DNA of 64,000 bases from Umezawaea sp049997955. Lineage in GTDB: Bacteria > Actinomycetota > Actinomycetes > Mycobacteriales > Pseudonocardiaceae. The notes below the pieces were generated by a model that saw nothing but the letters and a program-made list of their open reading frames with translations, did no database searches and was not told the origin of the DNA. A program made the position numbers and the translations under genes. Location: positions 1 through 64,000 of the forward strand of contig JAEBDY010000005.1 in NCBI GenBank assembly GCA_049997955.1, given 5' to 3'. This document shows positions 39,762 through 49,045 of the stretch, in pieces. Each line of letters starts with the position of its first letter. Position 1 is the first letter of the stretch.

Positions 39762-40139
39762 TCAGCCGAGTGCCTCGTCCAACGACCTGTGCACGTTGAA
39801 CACCTCGCCGAGACCGGTGGCCACGATCGGCCTGGTCACCGCGCGGTCCGCGGCGACGACGCTGAACGCGATCGCCCTGGTTCTGCTCTCCTGCGCGGCT
39901 TCCACCAGCACCGCCAACCCGGCGGAGCCGAGGAACGACACCCCGGTCAGGTCGAGCACCAGGGTGCCGTTGTCGACCAGGTTGCTGCTGACGTAGGTGC
40001 GCAGGGCCGGAGCCGACAGCATGTCGATCTCGCCCGAAACCGACACGACGGTGACATCCTGCGCCGGGTGGCTCGCCGCCAGGCCGATGACCTGCTCGTT
40101 GCGGCTCGCGTCCACGACGTTCGGATCCTGGACCGTCAC
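39762..40139 (-). CDS. STAS anti-anti-sigma factor (RsbV-like)
   Basis: The 125-aa protein has VTVVSVSGEIDMLSAPALRTYV and LVLDLTGVSFLGSAGLAVLVEA. The Ser of SAG is the expected phosphorylation site. GTG start after a gggag ribosome site. It is convergent with the kinase-STAS gene. In its unphosphorylated form it would bind an anti-sigma kinase and free a SigF. Confidence 0.85.
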   Translation of the reverse strand: MTVQDPNVVDASRNEQVIGLAASHPAQDVTVVSVSGEIDMLSAPALRTYVSSNLVDNGTLVLDLTGVSFLGSAGLAVLVEAAQESRTRAIAFSVVAADRAVTRPIVATGLGEVFNVHRSLDEALG

Positions 40140-40313
40140 GTGGGATCTCCCTCTTGTTGTACCTGTGGATGAGGTGGGGAGTCCTGGTGGGCACAGGCGA
40201 CGCGACGCTACGCGTGCGTGCAGCGAAAAAGGCCGTGCGGGCCCGCCGGAACTCCCCGGCGCGGCTGTTGGCTCAACCGCTGCGAGACCTACCGTACGTA
40301 ACGTGATGAACCA

Positions 40314-40616
40314 TCACAAGGACCGGGGTGCCCGCGAGTCCTGTGTGGTCAGTGCGCGGTCCGAGTTCCGAGGCCTGAGCAGGAAGAAGTTCGTCGGCCG
40401 CTCGGTCTCGCTGAGCTGGTAGACGAATTCCAGCTCGCGGGTGTCGAACTCGTCGAACCACCGGTCCCAGGTGATCGGGTCGATGTCGTCGTTGTAGTCG
40501 GGGAAGTCGAAGCCGAGGCCCTTGTCGCGGTGCGCGATCGGCGCTGCTTCCCTGCTCTCCGCCCAGCGGCGGATCTCCAGGTGGTCGGTCGTGCTCAGCC
40601 GTCTGACACCGGTCAC
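40314..40616 (-). CDS. Small conserved hypothetical protein
   Basis: The 100-aa protein begins VTGVRRLSTTDHLEIRRWAE and continues GLGFDFPDYNDDIDPITWDRWFDEFDTRELEFVYQLSETERPTNFFLL. It appears to be one compact domain typical of small actinobacterial proteins, without membrane segments. The GTG at 40616 is favoured by gagg 6 nt upstream; ATG 40628 is possible. I do not recognise a function. Confidence 0.6.
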   Translation of the reverse strand: MTGVRRLSTTDHLEIRRWAESREAAPIAHRDKGLGFDFPDYNDDIDPITWDRWFDEFDTRELEFVYQLSETERPTNFFLLRPRNSDRALTTQDSRAPRSL

Positions 40617-40696
40617 ACAGCACCTCATCAGCCTGACCGCGACCCGCACGGGGGACGGCCCCGTGTCAAGCGGTCGAGACCCACGGTAGCCCAACG

Positions 40697-41305
40697 CTAG
40701 GCCCGGAGGTCTCGGCCAAGAACATGTCGACGTGCCGCGGCGTCGTGCGGTTCGTCCCTTTCGTCCAGGCGTTCGGCGATCCGCCGACGGATTTCGGGTG
40801 ACTTGTTGCCGCCGTACTTGAACTTGGCCCGCACCTCCCGCACGGCCAGTTCGAGGCCGCGGATCCCCGGCAGCTGCCTGCGGTCCGCCTCGACGGTCTC
40901 GGACACCCCCGTCCGCCCGCCGGGCGGTTCGAAGTGCGCCAGCTGCTCGGTCAGCAGCGCCGCCTTCGCCGCCGGGTCGTCCACCACCACGGCGGTGCAG
41001 ACCAGCTGCACGGACGCGTAGTACGAGGTGGGGACGTCGGTACCGCCCCAGGCGGCGGGCACGTAGCCGTAGTCGTCCAGGACCGAGAGCAGCACGTCGG
41101 GGTTCTCGGCCAGCGCCGCCCAGATCGGGTTCGGGCGGGCCAGGTGCAGCCGAACGGTCTCCCGCCCGTCGAAGAGGAAGTGCGTCGGGACGACCACGGG
41201 CAGGTCGCGGTCGCGGCCGGACGCGATGAGCTGCCCGAAGTCGCGGACGGCCAGCCACGGCCGCCACTCGTCCTCGCTCGCGGCGTCCCAGGGATGAATC
41301 AGCAT
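40697..41305 (-). CDS. PaiB-type FMN-binding negative regulator
   Basis: The 202-aa protein starts MLIHPWDAASEDEWRPWLA and has LPVVVPTHFLFDGRETVRLHLARPNPIWAALAENPDVLLSVLDDYGYVPAAW and later IRGLELAVREVRAKFKYGGNKSPE. This is the split-barrel FMN-binding family of Bacillus PaiB. The start at 41305 is chosen by family alignment; GTG 41371 would add 22 residues. The role in actinobacteria is not established. Confidence 0.8.
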   Translation of the reverse strand: MLIHPWDAASEDEWRPWLAVRDFGQLIASGRDRDLPVVVPTHFLFDGRETVRLHLARPNPIWAALAENPDVLLSVLDDYGYVPAAWGGTDVPTSYYASVQLVCTAVVVDDPAAKAALLTEQLAHFEPPGGRTGVSETVEADRRQLPGIRGLELAVREVRAKFKYGGNKSPEIRRRIAERLDERDEPHDAAARRHVLGRDLRA

Positions 41306-41413
41306 GAGGCCAGGATCACCCTCAAGTGGCATCTTGAGAATATCCATTATTGCTCTCTTTGAAGAGTCCACTTTCGATCAGCCGGGTCGTTGCCGCCGTT
41401 CTACGCTCGGCCC

Positions 41414-43726
41414 ATGCCGGAAGCGATGCACCTGGAGCACGGGCTGACGTCGTCGCAGGTGGCGGACCGCGTCGCGGACGGCCGGACCAACGACGTGCCG
41501 ACACGGGCCGGGCGCACGCTCGGCGAGATCGTCCGCGCGAACGTCCTCACCCGCTTCAACGCCGTGCTCGGCGCGCTGTTCGCCGTGATCGTCGTCGTCG
41601 GCCCGCTCAAGGACGGGCTGTTCGGCCTCGTCGTCGTGGTGAACAGCCTGATCGGCATCGTGCAGGAGCTGCGGGCCAAGCAGACCCTGGAGCGCCTCGC
41701 CATCGTCGGCGAGGCCAAACCCGTGGTGTGGCGCGACGGCGCGAAGGTCGAGGTGGGCGCGAGCGAGGTCGTGCTGGACGACGTGCTCGAACTCGGCAGC
41801 GGCGACAACGTGGTGGTCGACGGCGTGGTCGTGGGCGCGGACGCGCTGGAGGTCGACGAGTCCCTGCTGACCGGTGAGGCCGACCCGGTCGTCAAGCGCA
41901 CGGGCGACCCGGTGATGTCCGGCAGCTTCGCCGTGGCGGGCACCGGCCGCTACCGCGCCACCAGGGTCGGCCGCGACGCCTACGCCACGAAGCTCGCCGA
42001 GGAGGCGGGCCGGTTCACCCTCGTCACGTCCGAGCTGCGCGCCGGGATCGACCGCATCCTGCGGTTCGTCACGTGGATCCTGCTGCCCGCGGGCGCCCTC
42101 ATCGTCTACAGCCAGCTGCACGGCGAGGAGGACCTGCCGTCCGCGCTGCGCGGCGCGGTCGCCGCGCTCGTGCCGATGATCCCGGAAGGCCTGGTGCTGC
42201 TGACCAGCGTCGCGTTCGCGGTCGGCGTGATCCGGCTCGGGCGGCGGAACTGCCTCGTCCAGGAGCTGCCCGCGATCGAGGGGCTGGCGCGCGTCGACGT
42301 GGTGTGCGCGGACAAGACCGGCACGCTGACCGAGAACGGGATGCGCCTGGTCGAGGTCCGGCCGCTGTTCGCCGGGTTCGACGCGGCGGAGGTGCTCGCG
42401 GCGTTCGCCGCCGCCGACCCGCGCCCCAACGCGAGCCTCCAGGCCGTCGCCGAGGCCTGCCCGCCGCTTTCCCCTCCCTGGCCGGTCACGGCGTTCGCCG
42501 CGTTCTCGTCGGCCAGGAAGTGGAGCGGAGCGAGCTTCGGGCCGCACGGGAACTGGGTGCTCGGGGCCGCCGACGTGCTGCTGCCGCGGGCCTCCGCCGC
42601 GCTGGCCACCGCGGAGGAACTGGGCGCGCAGGGCCTGCGCGTGCTGCTGCTGGCCCGCGCGACCGAGCCGGTGGACGCCCCCGGCGCGCCCGGCGAGGTC
42701 GAGCCGATGGCGCTGGTGGTGCTGGCCCAGCGCGTCCGGCCGGACGCGGCCGAGACCCTGGCGTACTTCGCCGACCAAGGCGTCGCGGTGAAGGTGGTCT
42801 CCGGCGACAACGCTGTGGCCGTCGGCGCCGTCGCGGCCTCGCTCGGGCTCGTCGGGCCCGGCGGGCCTGTCGACGCGCGGCAGCTGCCCGCCACCCTGGG
42901 CGACGAGGTCGAGGACGGCACGGTGTTCGGCCGCGTCACGCCCGCGCAGAAGCGCGACATGGTGGGCGCGTTGCGGGCCCGCGGCCACACCGTGGCGATG
43001 ACCGGTGACGGCGTGAACGACGTGCTGGCGCTCAAGGACGCGGACATCGGCGTCGCGATGGGCTCCGGCAGCCCGGCGACGCGGGCGGTCGCCCAGATCG
43101 TGCTGCTGGACGACCGGTTCGCCACGCTGCCGTTCGTCGTCGCCGAGGGCCGCAGGGTGATCGGCAACGTCGAACGCGTCGCCACCCTGTTCCTCGTCAA
43201 GACGGTCTACTCGGTGCTCCTGGCGATCCTCATCGGCGTCGTCGGCTTCCCGTTCCCGTTCCAGCCGCTGCACCTCACGCTGATCGGCGGCCTCACGATC
43301 GGCGTCCCGGCCTTCTTCCTGGCGCTCGCGCCGAACGGCGACCGCGCCCGCGGCGGTTTCGTCCGCCGGGTCCTGCGCACGGCCGTCCCGGTGGGCTCGA
43401 TCGCCGCCGTGGCGACGTTCGCCGCGTACTGGACCTCCCGCGCGGTCGACAACGGCACCACCCAGGCGCAGGACGGCACGACCGCCGTCATCACCCTGTT
43501 CGCCATCGCGCTGTGGGTGCTGGTCGTCGTCGCCCGACCGCTCGTCTGGTGGAAGGCGGCACTCGTCGCCACGATGGGGTTGTTGTTCCTGCTGGCGCTG
43601 CTGGTCCCCTGGGGGCGCTCGTTCTTCGAGCTGGACCCGACGAACGGCAGCTCGGTTTCGACGGCGCTCGTGGTCGCTGCGGTTGCCGTCGCGGCGATCG
43701 AGGTAGTCCGCCGGTTGCTGCCGTGA
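41414..43726 (+). CDS. ctpE: P-type cation ATPase, CtpE-like
   Basis: This 770-aa transporter has the phosphorylation motif CADKTGTLTENG, the actuator loop DESLLTGEADP, MTGDGVNDVLALKDADIGVAMGSG, and about ten membrane segments. The PEGL motif in the membrane (MIPEGLVLLTSVAFAVGV) and length match CtpE, a calcium-associated P-ATPase of M. tuberculosis. It would pump cations across the cytoplasmic membrane using ATP. The ATG at 41414 gives a usual N-terminus. Confidence 0.85.
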   Translation: MPEAMHLEHGLTSSQVADRVADGRTNDVPTRAGRTLGEIVRANVLTRFNAVLGALFAVIVVVGPLKDGLFGLVVVVNSLIGIVQELRAKQTLERLAIVGEAKPVVWRDGAKVEVGASEVVLDDVLELGSGDNVVVDGVVVGADALEVDESLLTGEADPVVKRTGDPVMSGSFAVAGTGRYRATRVGRDAYATKLAEEAGRFTLVTSELRAGIDRILRFVTWILLPAGALIVYSQLHGEEDLPSALRGAVAALVPMIPEGLVLLTSVAFAVGVIRLGRRNCLVQELPAIEGLARVDVVCADKTGTLTENGMRLVEVRPLFAGFDAAEVLAAFAAADPRPNASLQAVAEACPPLSPPWPVTAFAAFSSARKWSGASFGPHGNWVLGAADVLLPRASAALATAEELGAQGLRVLLLARATEPVDAPGAPGEVEPMALVVLAQRVRPDAAETLAYFADQGVAVKVVSGDNAVAVGAVAASLGLVGPGGPVDARQLPATLGDEVEDGTVFGRVTPAQKRDMVGALRARGHTVAMTGDGVNDVLALKDADIGVAMGSGSPATRAVAQIVLLDDRFATLPFVVAEGRRVIGNVERVATLFLVKTVYSVLLAILIGVVGFPFPFQPLHLTLIGGLTIGVPAFFLALAPNGDRARGGFVRRVLRTAVPVGSIAAVATFAAYWTSRAVDNGTTQAQDGTTAVITLFAIALWVLVVVARPLVWWKAALVATMGLLFLLALLVPWGRSFFELDPTNGSSVSTALVVAAVAVAAIEVVRRLLP

Positions 43727-43987
43727 CCTGCGGTTACAGCGAAGTTGATCAGTGCGGGTGTAGTTCTTCCGACGACGTGCGGCAGCCCGTGCGCGGTGAA
43801 CGGTTGTCAGCTCGATCGGTCTGCGGAAGGCCCGGCGTACAGCGCCGACAGCTCAGCGCCGACAGGTGCTCGGTGGGCGCGCGACCCCCGTAGTCGGGCG
43901 GTGTCCCGCGCCACAGTCCCGCAGAATCGGTGAGACGTGGATAACGCCGAACACCACGTCGACGACAGTCCCAGTGGAGGGATTCAC

Positions 43988-44221
43988 ATGAGCACCACGA
44001 CGGAGACCAAGCCCGAGCCCGCGATGCCGAGGGCGGCGCGCACGACGAGCACCAGCGCGCTGCCCACAGCACCGTGCAGCGTCGTCTGGAGCCAAGGCCA
44101 CGCTTACGTGCTCGAAGGTTTCCGCGCCCGCTGGGTGGGGGTCGACGACCGGGGCCGCCCGCACGCGTTCACCGGCGCGGACCTCCAGCGCCGCGGCTGG
44201 ACCCACACCCGCTGCACCTGA
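43988..44221 (+). CDS. Small hypothetical protein
   Basis: The 77-aa protein has a Thr/Ala/Pro-rich N-terminus and a compact C-terminal part, SVVWSQGHAYVLEGFRARWVGVDDRGRPHAF, which looks like a small beta domain. A ribosome site (ggaggg) lies 7 nt before the ATG. No known family recognised. The 260 bp before it hold a direct repeat (agcgccgaca twice near 43853-43864) and no gene. Confidence 0.6.
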   Translation: MSTTTETKPEPAMPRAARTTSTSALPTAPCSVVWSQGHAYVLEGFRARWVGVDDRGRPHAFTGADLQRRGWTHTRCT

Positions 44222-44819
44222 CGGCCTGTCGGCTCGACTCGCTGCCGGTTCCGGGTGGTTGGTCCGTGGTTCGCCGGTTCGGGTTCGCCGGTCCGGGTTC
44301 GTTGGACTCGTCGAGCACCGTCCGCTTGGTGCGGCCCGAGCAGGGCTGAACCCGGGTTCCCCCGGTCGAAGTGCTCGAGCGCTGGAACTCGACTTCGCCG
44401 TCCAAGCTCGGTCCGGTCGAGGTGGCCGAAGGCTGAAACCCGCTCCGCTGCTGTTCACACGACCCGCTCGGTCCGCTGATCGCGGTGCGGCCGGAACCTC
44501 GCGCCTGCTCCCGAACGGCCCGCGTGCCGTCGGTGCCTGCCGACCGCGGTCCCTCGACTCGTCGTTCAAGGTGACTTCACCGCCCTGAACGACAGCGCGG
44601 ACCCGAGGTCCCCCACCAGGGTGGGTCCCCCGAGTTCCACGCTACGGCCGGGGTCCGACAATTCCGGGTCCGGCGTCCTGACCAGCCATCCCGTCACGGG
44701 AATCCCCAACGGCGACCTCCGGCCAACGCTCGGAACCGACATGGCCGGGTGGGGTTCGACCTGCGGCATTAGCATTCCCGCGTGGCCACCCGGTTCGAGT
44801 GGCGCGGTGACGGGGGAGT
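44222..44819. other. Non-coding stretch with local repeats
   Basis: I find no gene with a ribosome site or family signature here. The stretch has overlapping ggttcg/ccggtt repeats near 44255-44310 and a short GC hairpin around 44609-44630. The reading frames in it have biased compositions and look like shadows. Old gene remnants are possible, but I could not identify any. Confidence 0.5.
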
Positions 44820-45425
44820 GTGAGGAACGTGGTCGAGGCAGGTCAGGATCCGGGTGACCGGTGGGTGACCGTTCCGAACGCGTTGAGCGTGCTGCGCCTG
44901 CTCGGGGTTCCGCTGTTCCTGTACCTGCTGCTCGGCCCGCAGGCCGACGGGTGGGCCGTGGTGGTGCTCATGGTGGCGGGCGCGTCGGACTGGTTGGACG
45001 GCAAGCTGGCGCGGTGGCTCGACCAGACGAGCAGGCTGGGCGTGCTGCTCGACCCGGCCGCCGACCGGCTCTACATCTTCGCGACGCTGCTGGCCTTCGT
45101 GGTCCGGGACATCGTGCCCTGGTGGCTCGCGGCGATCCTGATCGGCCGCGAAGCCCTGGTCGGCGTGTTCCTGCTGGTCCTCCGCCACTTCGGGTACGGG
45201 CCGTTCGAGGTCAACTACCTCGGCAAGGCGGCCACGTTCAACCTGCTCTACGCCTTCCCGGTCCTGCTGCTCGCGCAGGGCGCCTCGACCGCCGCGCAGA
45301 TCGCTCGCCCGATCGCGTACGCGTTCATGCTTTGGGGTGGTGCGCTGTACCTGTGGTCCGCCGGCCTGTACCTCTGGCAACTGGTGCTCGCCGTGCGTCG
45401 CTCTCCGGGGGTGCTGGCTGCCTGA
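44820..45425 (+). CDS. CDP-alcohol phosphatidyltransferase
   Basis: The 201-aa membrane protein has the family signature DGKLARWLDQTSRLGVLLDPAADR (DGxxARxxxxxxxxGxxxDxxxD), starting near residue 60, and about five membrane segments. It would transfer a phosphatidyl group from CDP-diacylglycerol to an alcohol (glycerol-3-phosphate, inositol or phosphatidylglycerol). Its place before gcvH matches M. tuberculosis Rv1822 (pgsA2). The start could be 44820 or a GTG 9 nt on. Confidence 0.8.
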   Translation: MRNVVEAGQDPGDRWVTVPNALSVLRLLGVPLFLYLLLGPQADGWAVVVLMVAGASDWLDGKLARWLDQTSRLGVLLDPAADRLYIFATLLAFVVRDIVPWWLAAILIGREALVGVFLLVLRHFGYGPFEVNYLGKAATFNLLYAFPVLLLAQGASTAAQIARPIAYAFMLWGGALYLWSAGLYLWQLVLAVRRSPGVLAA

Positions 45426-45532
45426 ACGGGTGAGCCACGTGGGAAGATCCCGCGTGCGAAGATCACCCTTCGACATATCGGGCTCGTCCATCCGGGCGAG
45501 CGGGGAAGACCACCATGAAGGAGCGCGCCGCG

Positions 45533-45916
45533 GTGATTCCCGAGGAGCTCAAGTACACCGAGGAACACGAGTGGGTGCAGCGCACAGGTGATGCCACCGT
45601 GCGCGTCGGCATCACGGACTACGCCCAGGAGCAACTGGGCGACGTCGTGTTCGTCCAGCTCCCCGAGCTCGGCGAAACCGTCGCCGTCGGTCAGACGCTC
45701 GGCGAGGTGGAGTCCACCAAGAGCGTCTCGGACATCTACGCGCCGCTCGCCGGTGAGGTGGTCGCCCGCAACGACTCGCTCGACCAGCAGCCCGACCTGG
45801 TCAACTCCGATCCGTACGGCGAGGGCTGGATGGTCGAACTGCGGCTGGACGACCCGTCGGCGGTGGACGACCTGCTCGACGCGGCCGCGTACCAGGAGCT
45901 GGCGGCGGGGGAGTGA
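45533..45916 (+). CDS. gcvH: Glycine cleavage system H protein
   Basis: The 127-aa protein has the start MIPEELKYTEEHEWV, then VGITDYAQEQLGDVVFVQLPELG, and the lipoyl lysine in GEVESTKSVSDIYAPLAGEV. It carries the aminomethyl group between the P, T and L proteins. The GTG at 45533 has aaggag 9 nt upstream; the ATG at 45515 would add six residues. The gcvP gene is 4 kb downstream. Confidence 0.9.
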   Translation: MIPEELKYTEEHEWVQRTGDATVRVGITDYAQEQLGDVVFVQLPELGETVAVGQTLGEVESTKSVSDIYAPLAGEVVARNDSLDQQPDLVNSDPYGEGWMVELRLDDPSAVDDLLDAAAYQELAAGE

Positions 45917-46029
45917 CGACGATCTTCCGACGTCTTCTCGGCCTGTTCGGGAGCCGCTCCTCGCGTGAGGAATCGGGCACGATAGGTTCTAGTGGTCTCG
46001 ACGGTTCCAGCAGCAGGAGGAGAGCTCAG

Positions 46030-46494
46030 GTGAGCACGAACGACGGGCCAGGCGTTCCGCCAGAGCAGTCCCCGGAGCGGACCTCCGTTTTCCGGGCGGA
46101 TTTCCTCGCCGACGTGGAGGGTGCCGAGGCGCCAGCGCCGGAGCCCGCGGTCGCGGGAGTAGACGCACTCCCCGCCGGGTCAGCCCTGCTGGTGGTGAAG
46201 CGCGGCCCCAACGCGGGGTCCAGGTTCCTGCTCGACCGCGACACCACCAGCGCGGGTAGGCACCCCGACAGCGACATCTTCCTCGACGACGTGACGGTCT
46301 CCCGGCGCCATGCCGAGTTCCGCCGCGAAGGCGGGGAGTTCGTGGTGATCGACGTGGGCAGCCTCAACGGCACCTACGTCAACCGCGAGCCGGTCGACCA
46401 GGCCGTTCTCGCGAACGGCGACGAGGTGCAGATCGGCAAGTTCCGCCTCGTGTTCCTGACCGGTCCGGGAGCCGGGGGCCAGGGACTGCAGTGA
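46030..46494 (+). CDS. garA: FHA-domain regulator GarA/OdhI
   Basis: The 154-aa protein has an FHA domain with the GRHPDSDIFLDDVTVSRRHAEFR core and VGSLNGTYVNREPVD, as in GarA and OdhI. These bind 2-oxoglutarate dehydrogenase and glutamate enzymes to control flux. The N-terminal phosphorylation motif reads ERTSVFRADFL (Arg 17, Thr 18), where GarA has ETTSVF. The Thr phosphorylated by PknG is thus replaced, and the PknB-type Thr remains. The start at 46030 follows aggaggag; an in-frame GTG at 45913 would add 39 residues. Confidence 0.9.
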   Translation: MSTNDGPGVPPEQSPERTSVFRADFLADVEGAEAPAPEPAVAGVDALPAGSALLVVKRGPNAGSRFLLDRDTTSAGRHPDSDIFLDDVTVSRRHAEFRREGGEFVVIDVGSLNGTYVNREPVDQAVLANGDEVQIGKFRLVFLTGPGAGGQGLQ

Positions 46495-47195
46495 CGGCTG
46501 CCGGGCGGCCACAGCGCGGTGGGTTGAGCATCGGGGCGGTGCTCGCACAGCTCCGCCCCGATTTCCCCGACGTGACCATCTCGAAGATCCGCTTCCTGGA
46601 ATCCGAGGGACTGGTCCGCCCGGCACGCACTGCTTCGGGTTATCGGCAGTTCGCTTCGGCGGACGTCGAGCGCCTGCGCTTCGTCCTGGCCGCACAACGG
46701 GACCACTACCTCCCGTTGAAGGTCATCAAGCAGCAGCTCGACTCCGCGGACGAGCCGCCCAGACGTGCCCTGGTGGCCGTCGAGGGCGTGCCCGCGGTCG
46801 AGCCCTTCGAGCAGTCCGCGACGACGCCGCGCCTCACCCGCGAGGAACTCCTGGCGCAGTCGGGCATCAGCAAGACCATGCTCGCGGACCTGGAGCAGTA
46901 CGGGATCGTGCGTCCCGGCGCGGCCGGTTCCTACGACCCCGAATCGGTGCCGGTCGCGAAAACCGTGCGCGCCATGGCCGAATTCGGCGTCGAACCCCGA
47001 CACCTCCGGGCATTTCGGGCGTCCGCGGATCGTGAAGTCGGTCTGCTGGAGCAAATCGTGACGCCGCTGTACCGGCAGCGGGACCCCGACGCGCGCGGCC
47101 GTGCCGAGGAGGTGCTGCGGGAATTGGCAGTGCTGTCCGTCACGTTGCACACACTGCTGGTGAAGGCCGGTTTGCGCGGTGTCGCAGGTGGATAG
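46491..47195 (+). CDS. MerR-family regulator (Rv1828-like)
   Basis: The 234-aa protein has an N-terminal MerR helix-turn-helix (LSIGAVLAQLRPDFPDVTISKIRFLESEGLVRPARTASGYRQFASADVERLRFV) followed by an unusual second winged-helix-like domain (LTREELLAQSGISKTMLADLEQYGIVRP). It overlaps garA by GTGA. In mycobacteria this gene is conserved next to garA; its ligand is not known. Confidence 0.85.
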   Translation: MTAAGRPQRGGLSIGAVLAQLRPDFPDVTISKIRFLESEGLVRPARTASGYRQFASADVERLRFVLAAQRDHYLPLKVIKQQLDSADEPPRRALVAVEGVPAVEPFEQSATTPRLTREELLAQSGISKTMLADLEQYGIVRPGAAGSYDPESVPVAKTVRAMAEFGVEPRHLRAFRASADREVGLLEQIVTPLYRQRDPDARGRAEEVLRELAVLSVTLHTLLVKAGLRGVAGG

Positions 47196-47367
47196 CGATT
47201 TGCGCTGACTCCTCGCCGGTCAAACCCGGTGCCCGCGCCGTGATGTCGATGTGGACGCCAGTGGGGCACTGGGCCCGCTTGGCGGGTAGCGTCGGAGATG
47301 TACGTGGAGGATCCTCGTAGTCGTACGGGGACGCCGTGGTTCAGCGCGCTGAGGGAGGCGATACCCG

Positions 47368-47841
47368 ATGAGCGAAATGCGCGTCGTGGGAGTGCGGGTG
47401 GAGTTGCCCGCCAACCAGCCGATCCTGTTGCTGCGTGAAACCGAGGGCGAGCGGTACCTGCCGATCTGGATCGGTTCGGTCGAAGCCACCGCCATCGCCC
47501 TGGAGCAGCAGGGCGTCCGGCCCGTCCGACCCCTCACCCACGACCTCCTCAAGGACGTCATCGGCGCCCTCGGCCGTCAGCTGGAGCAGGTCCGGATCAC
47601 CGACCTGCAGGAGGGCACCTACTTCGCCGAGCTGGTGTTCGACGGCGACGTGCGGGTGTCGGCCAGGCCCAGCGACTCGGTGGCGCTCGCGCTGCGGGTC
47701 GGGGTGCCGATCCACGCCGACGAGTCCGTGCTCGCCGAGGCGGGCCTGATCATCCCGGACGAGCAGGAGGACGAGGTCGAGAAGTTCCGCGAGTTCCTCG
47801 ACTCCATCTCGCCGGAGGACTTCCGCGGGGCCGATACCTGA
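47368..47841 (+). CDS. Bifunctional nuclease family protein (DUF151)
   Basis: The 157-aa protein begins MSEMRVVGVRVELPANQPILLLRETEGERYLPIWIGSVEATAIALEQQGV and has RPLTHDLLKDVIGALG and SARPSDSVALALRVGVPIHADESVL. It matches Rv1829 of M. tuberculosis and the plant/bacterial BFN family, some of which have nuclease activity. It is located between two MerR genes, as in mycobacteria. A ribosome site (ggaggcg) precedes the ATG. Confidence 0.85.
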   Translation: MSEMRVVGVRVELPANQPILLLRETEGERYLPIWIGSVEATAIALEQQGVRPVRPLTHDLLKDVIGALGRQLEQVRITDLQEGTYFAELVFDGDVRVSARPSDSVALALRVGVPIHADESVLAEAGLIIPDEQEDEVEKFREFLDSISPEDFRGADT

Positions 47842-47866
47842 GTTTCACCGGACCTGAACGCGCCGA

Positions 47867-47899
47867 GAGGGCCACTCACGAGTCTCGTGGGTGGCCCTC
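47867..47899 (+). terminator. Terminator-like hairpin after DUF151 gene
   Basis: A 15-bp stem with one wobble (47867-47881 with 47885-47899) and a 3-nt loop lies 25 bp after the stop codon. Confidence 0.75.
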
Positions 47900-48250
47900 C
47901 GTGCGTCTGCGGCCACTCGGCGTCGCGACGGAGCGTGACGCCACTCGTTCGGACCGCACTGTGAGGGGTCGCTCGGTCGTGCTACCCAAGGTCATCAGCG
48001 TTGGGCTAAACGATCACTAAACGTCACTCGAACGGGTCACGCGAGCGCTTTCCCTCACCCTGTGGTTGAGGGTGAGGAAATACGTGTACCGCGCGTCGCG
48101 TTGACCTGCCCCCAACCCGGTCCTACCGTCGAACTCGAGTGAATTGCGACGCTGTGATTCCACAACGTGGCCCTTCACGGCCGGTGCTCCCCGAACACGG
48201 GACCACCGGTGACGGTCGCCGGTCGTCAGACCGGCCGAGGGGAGGCAGGC

Positions 48251-48817
48251 GTGGCAGAGGAAGCGCCCATCCGGGCCGGATCCGGGGAACAAGGTGAGCT
48301 GTTCCCGGACTCCTCGCTGCCAGACGAGTACGTCGGCTACCGCGGACCGGCCGCATGTCAGATCTCCGGGATCACCTACCGGCAGCTCGACTACTGGGCG
48401 CGCACCGGACTGGTCAACCCGACCATAAGGAGTGCGCAGGGCTCGGGGAGCCAACGGCTGTACTCGTTCAAGGACATCCTCGTCCTCAAGGTCGTGAAGC
48501 GGCTGCTCGACACCGGGGTCTCGTTGCAGAACATCCGGGTCGCGGTCGACCACCTCCGCAAGCGCGGCGTGCAGGACCTGGCCCGGATCACGTTGTTCAG
48601 CGACGGCACGACGGTCTACGAGTGCACGTCGCCGGAGGAGGTCGTCGACCTCCTGCAAGGCGGGCAAGGCGTGTTCGGGATCGCGGTGAGCGGGGCCATG
48701 CGGGAGATCAGCGGCACCATCCACGAGTTCCCGGCCGAACGGGCCGACGGGGTGGAGATCGACGCCGTCAGCAACGACGAGCTGTCGCAGCGGCGGCGGA
48801 ACCGGGCTATTGGTTGA
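48251..48817 (+). CDS. MerR-family regulator (Rv1830-like)
   Basis: The 188-aa protein has a MerR helix-turn-helix (GYRGPAACQISGITYRQLDYWARTGLVNPTIRSAQGSGSQRLYSFKDILVLKVVKRLLDTGVSLQNIRVAVDHLRKRG) and a short effector part. It follows the mycobacterial order. The GTG start has ggggaggc upstream. A 9-bp hairpin (48053-48061 with 48069-48077) lies about 180 bp upstream in the 400-bp leader. Confidence 0.85.
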   Translation: MAEEAPIRAGSGEQGELFPDSSLPDEYVGYRGPAACQISGITYRQLDYWARTGLVNPTIRSAQGSGSQRLYSFKDILVLKVVKRLLDTGVSLQNIRVAVDHLRKRGVQDLARITLFSDGTTVYECTSPEEVVDLLQGGQGVFGIAVSGAMREISGTIHEFPAERADGVEIDAVSNDELSQRRRNRAIG

Positions 48818-49045
48818 TCTGCGGTTGGTGGTCTGCGGTTGGTGCTCTGGGGGCGGGGCTTGGGGCGGGGCTTGGGTGTCGGGTTGGGTGTCGGGTTGTT
48901 GTGAGAGGGGTCGGCCCGGAGTCGGGTTGGCTGGGTTGGGTTTCGTCACGGGTTGGGTGACGTGTGGGGCTTGAGGTTGGCGGGTTTGGGTTGGGGGTCT
49001 TGAGGCTGGTCGGCTCCGGGGTTGTCCTGGGCCGGGTGGCCGTCG

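Noticed and set aside
44566..44775. 69-aa minus-strand ORF in the non-coding gap
   Set aside because: No ribosome site and no recognisable domain; composition is like a random GC-rich frame.
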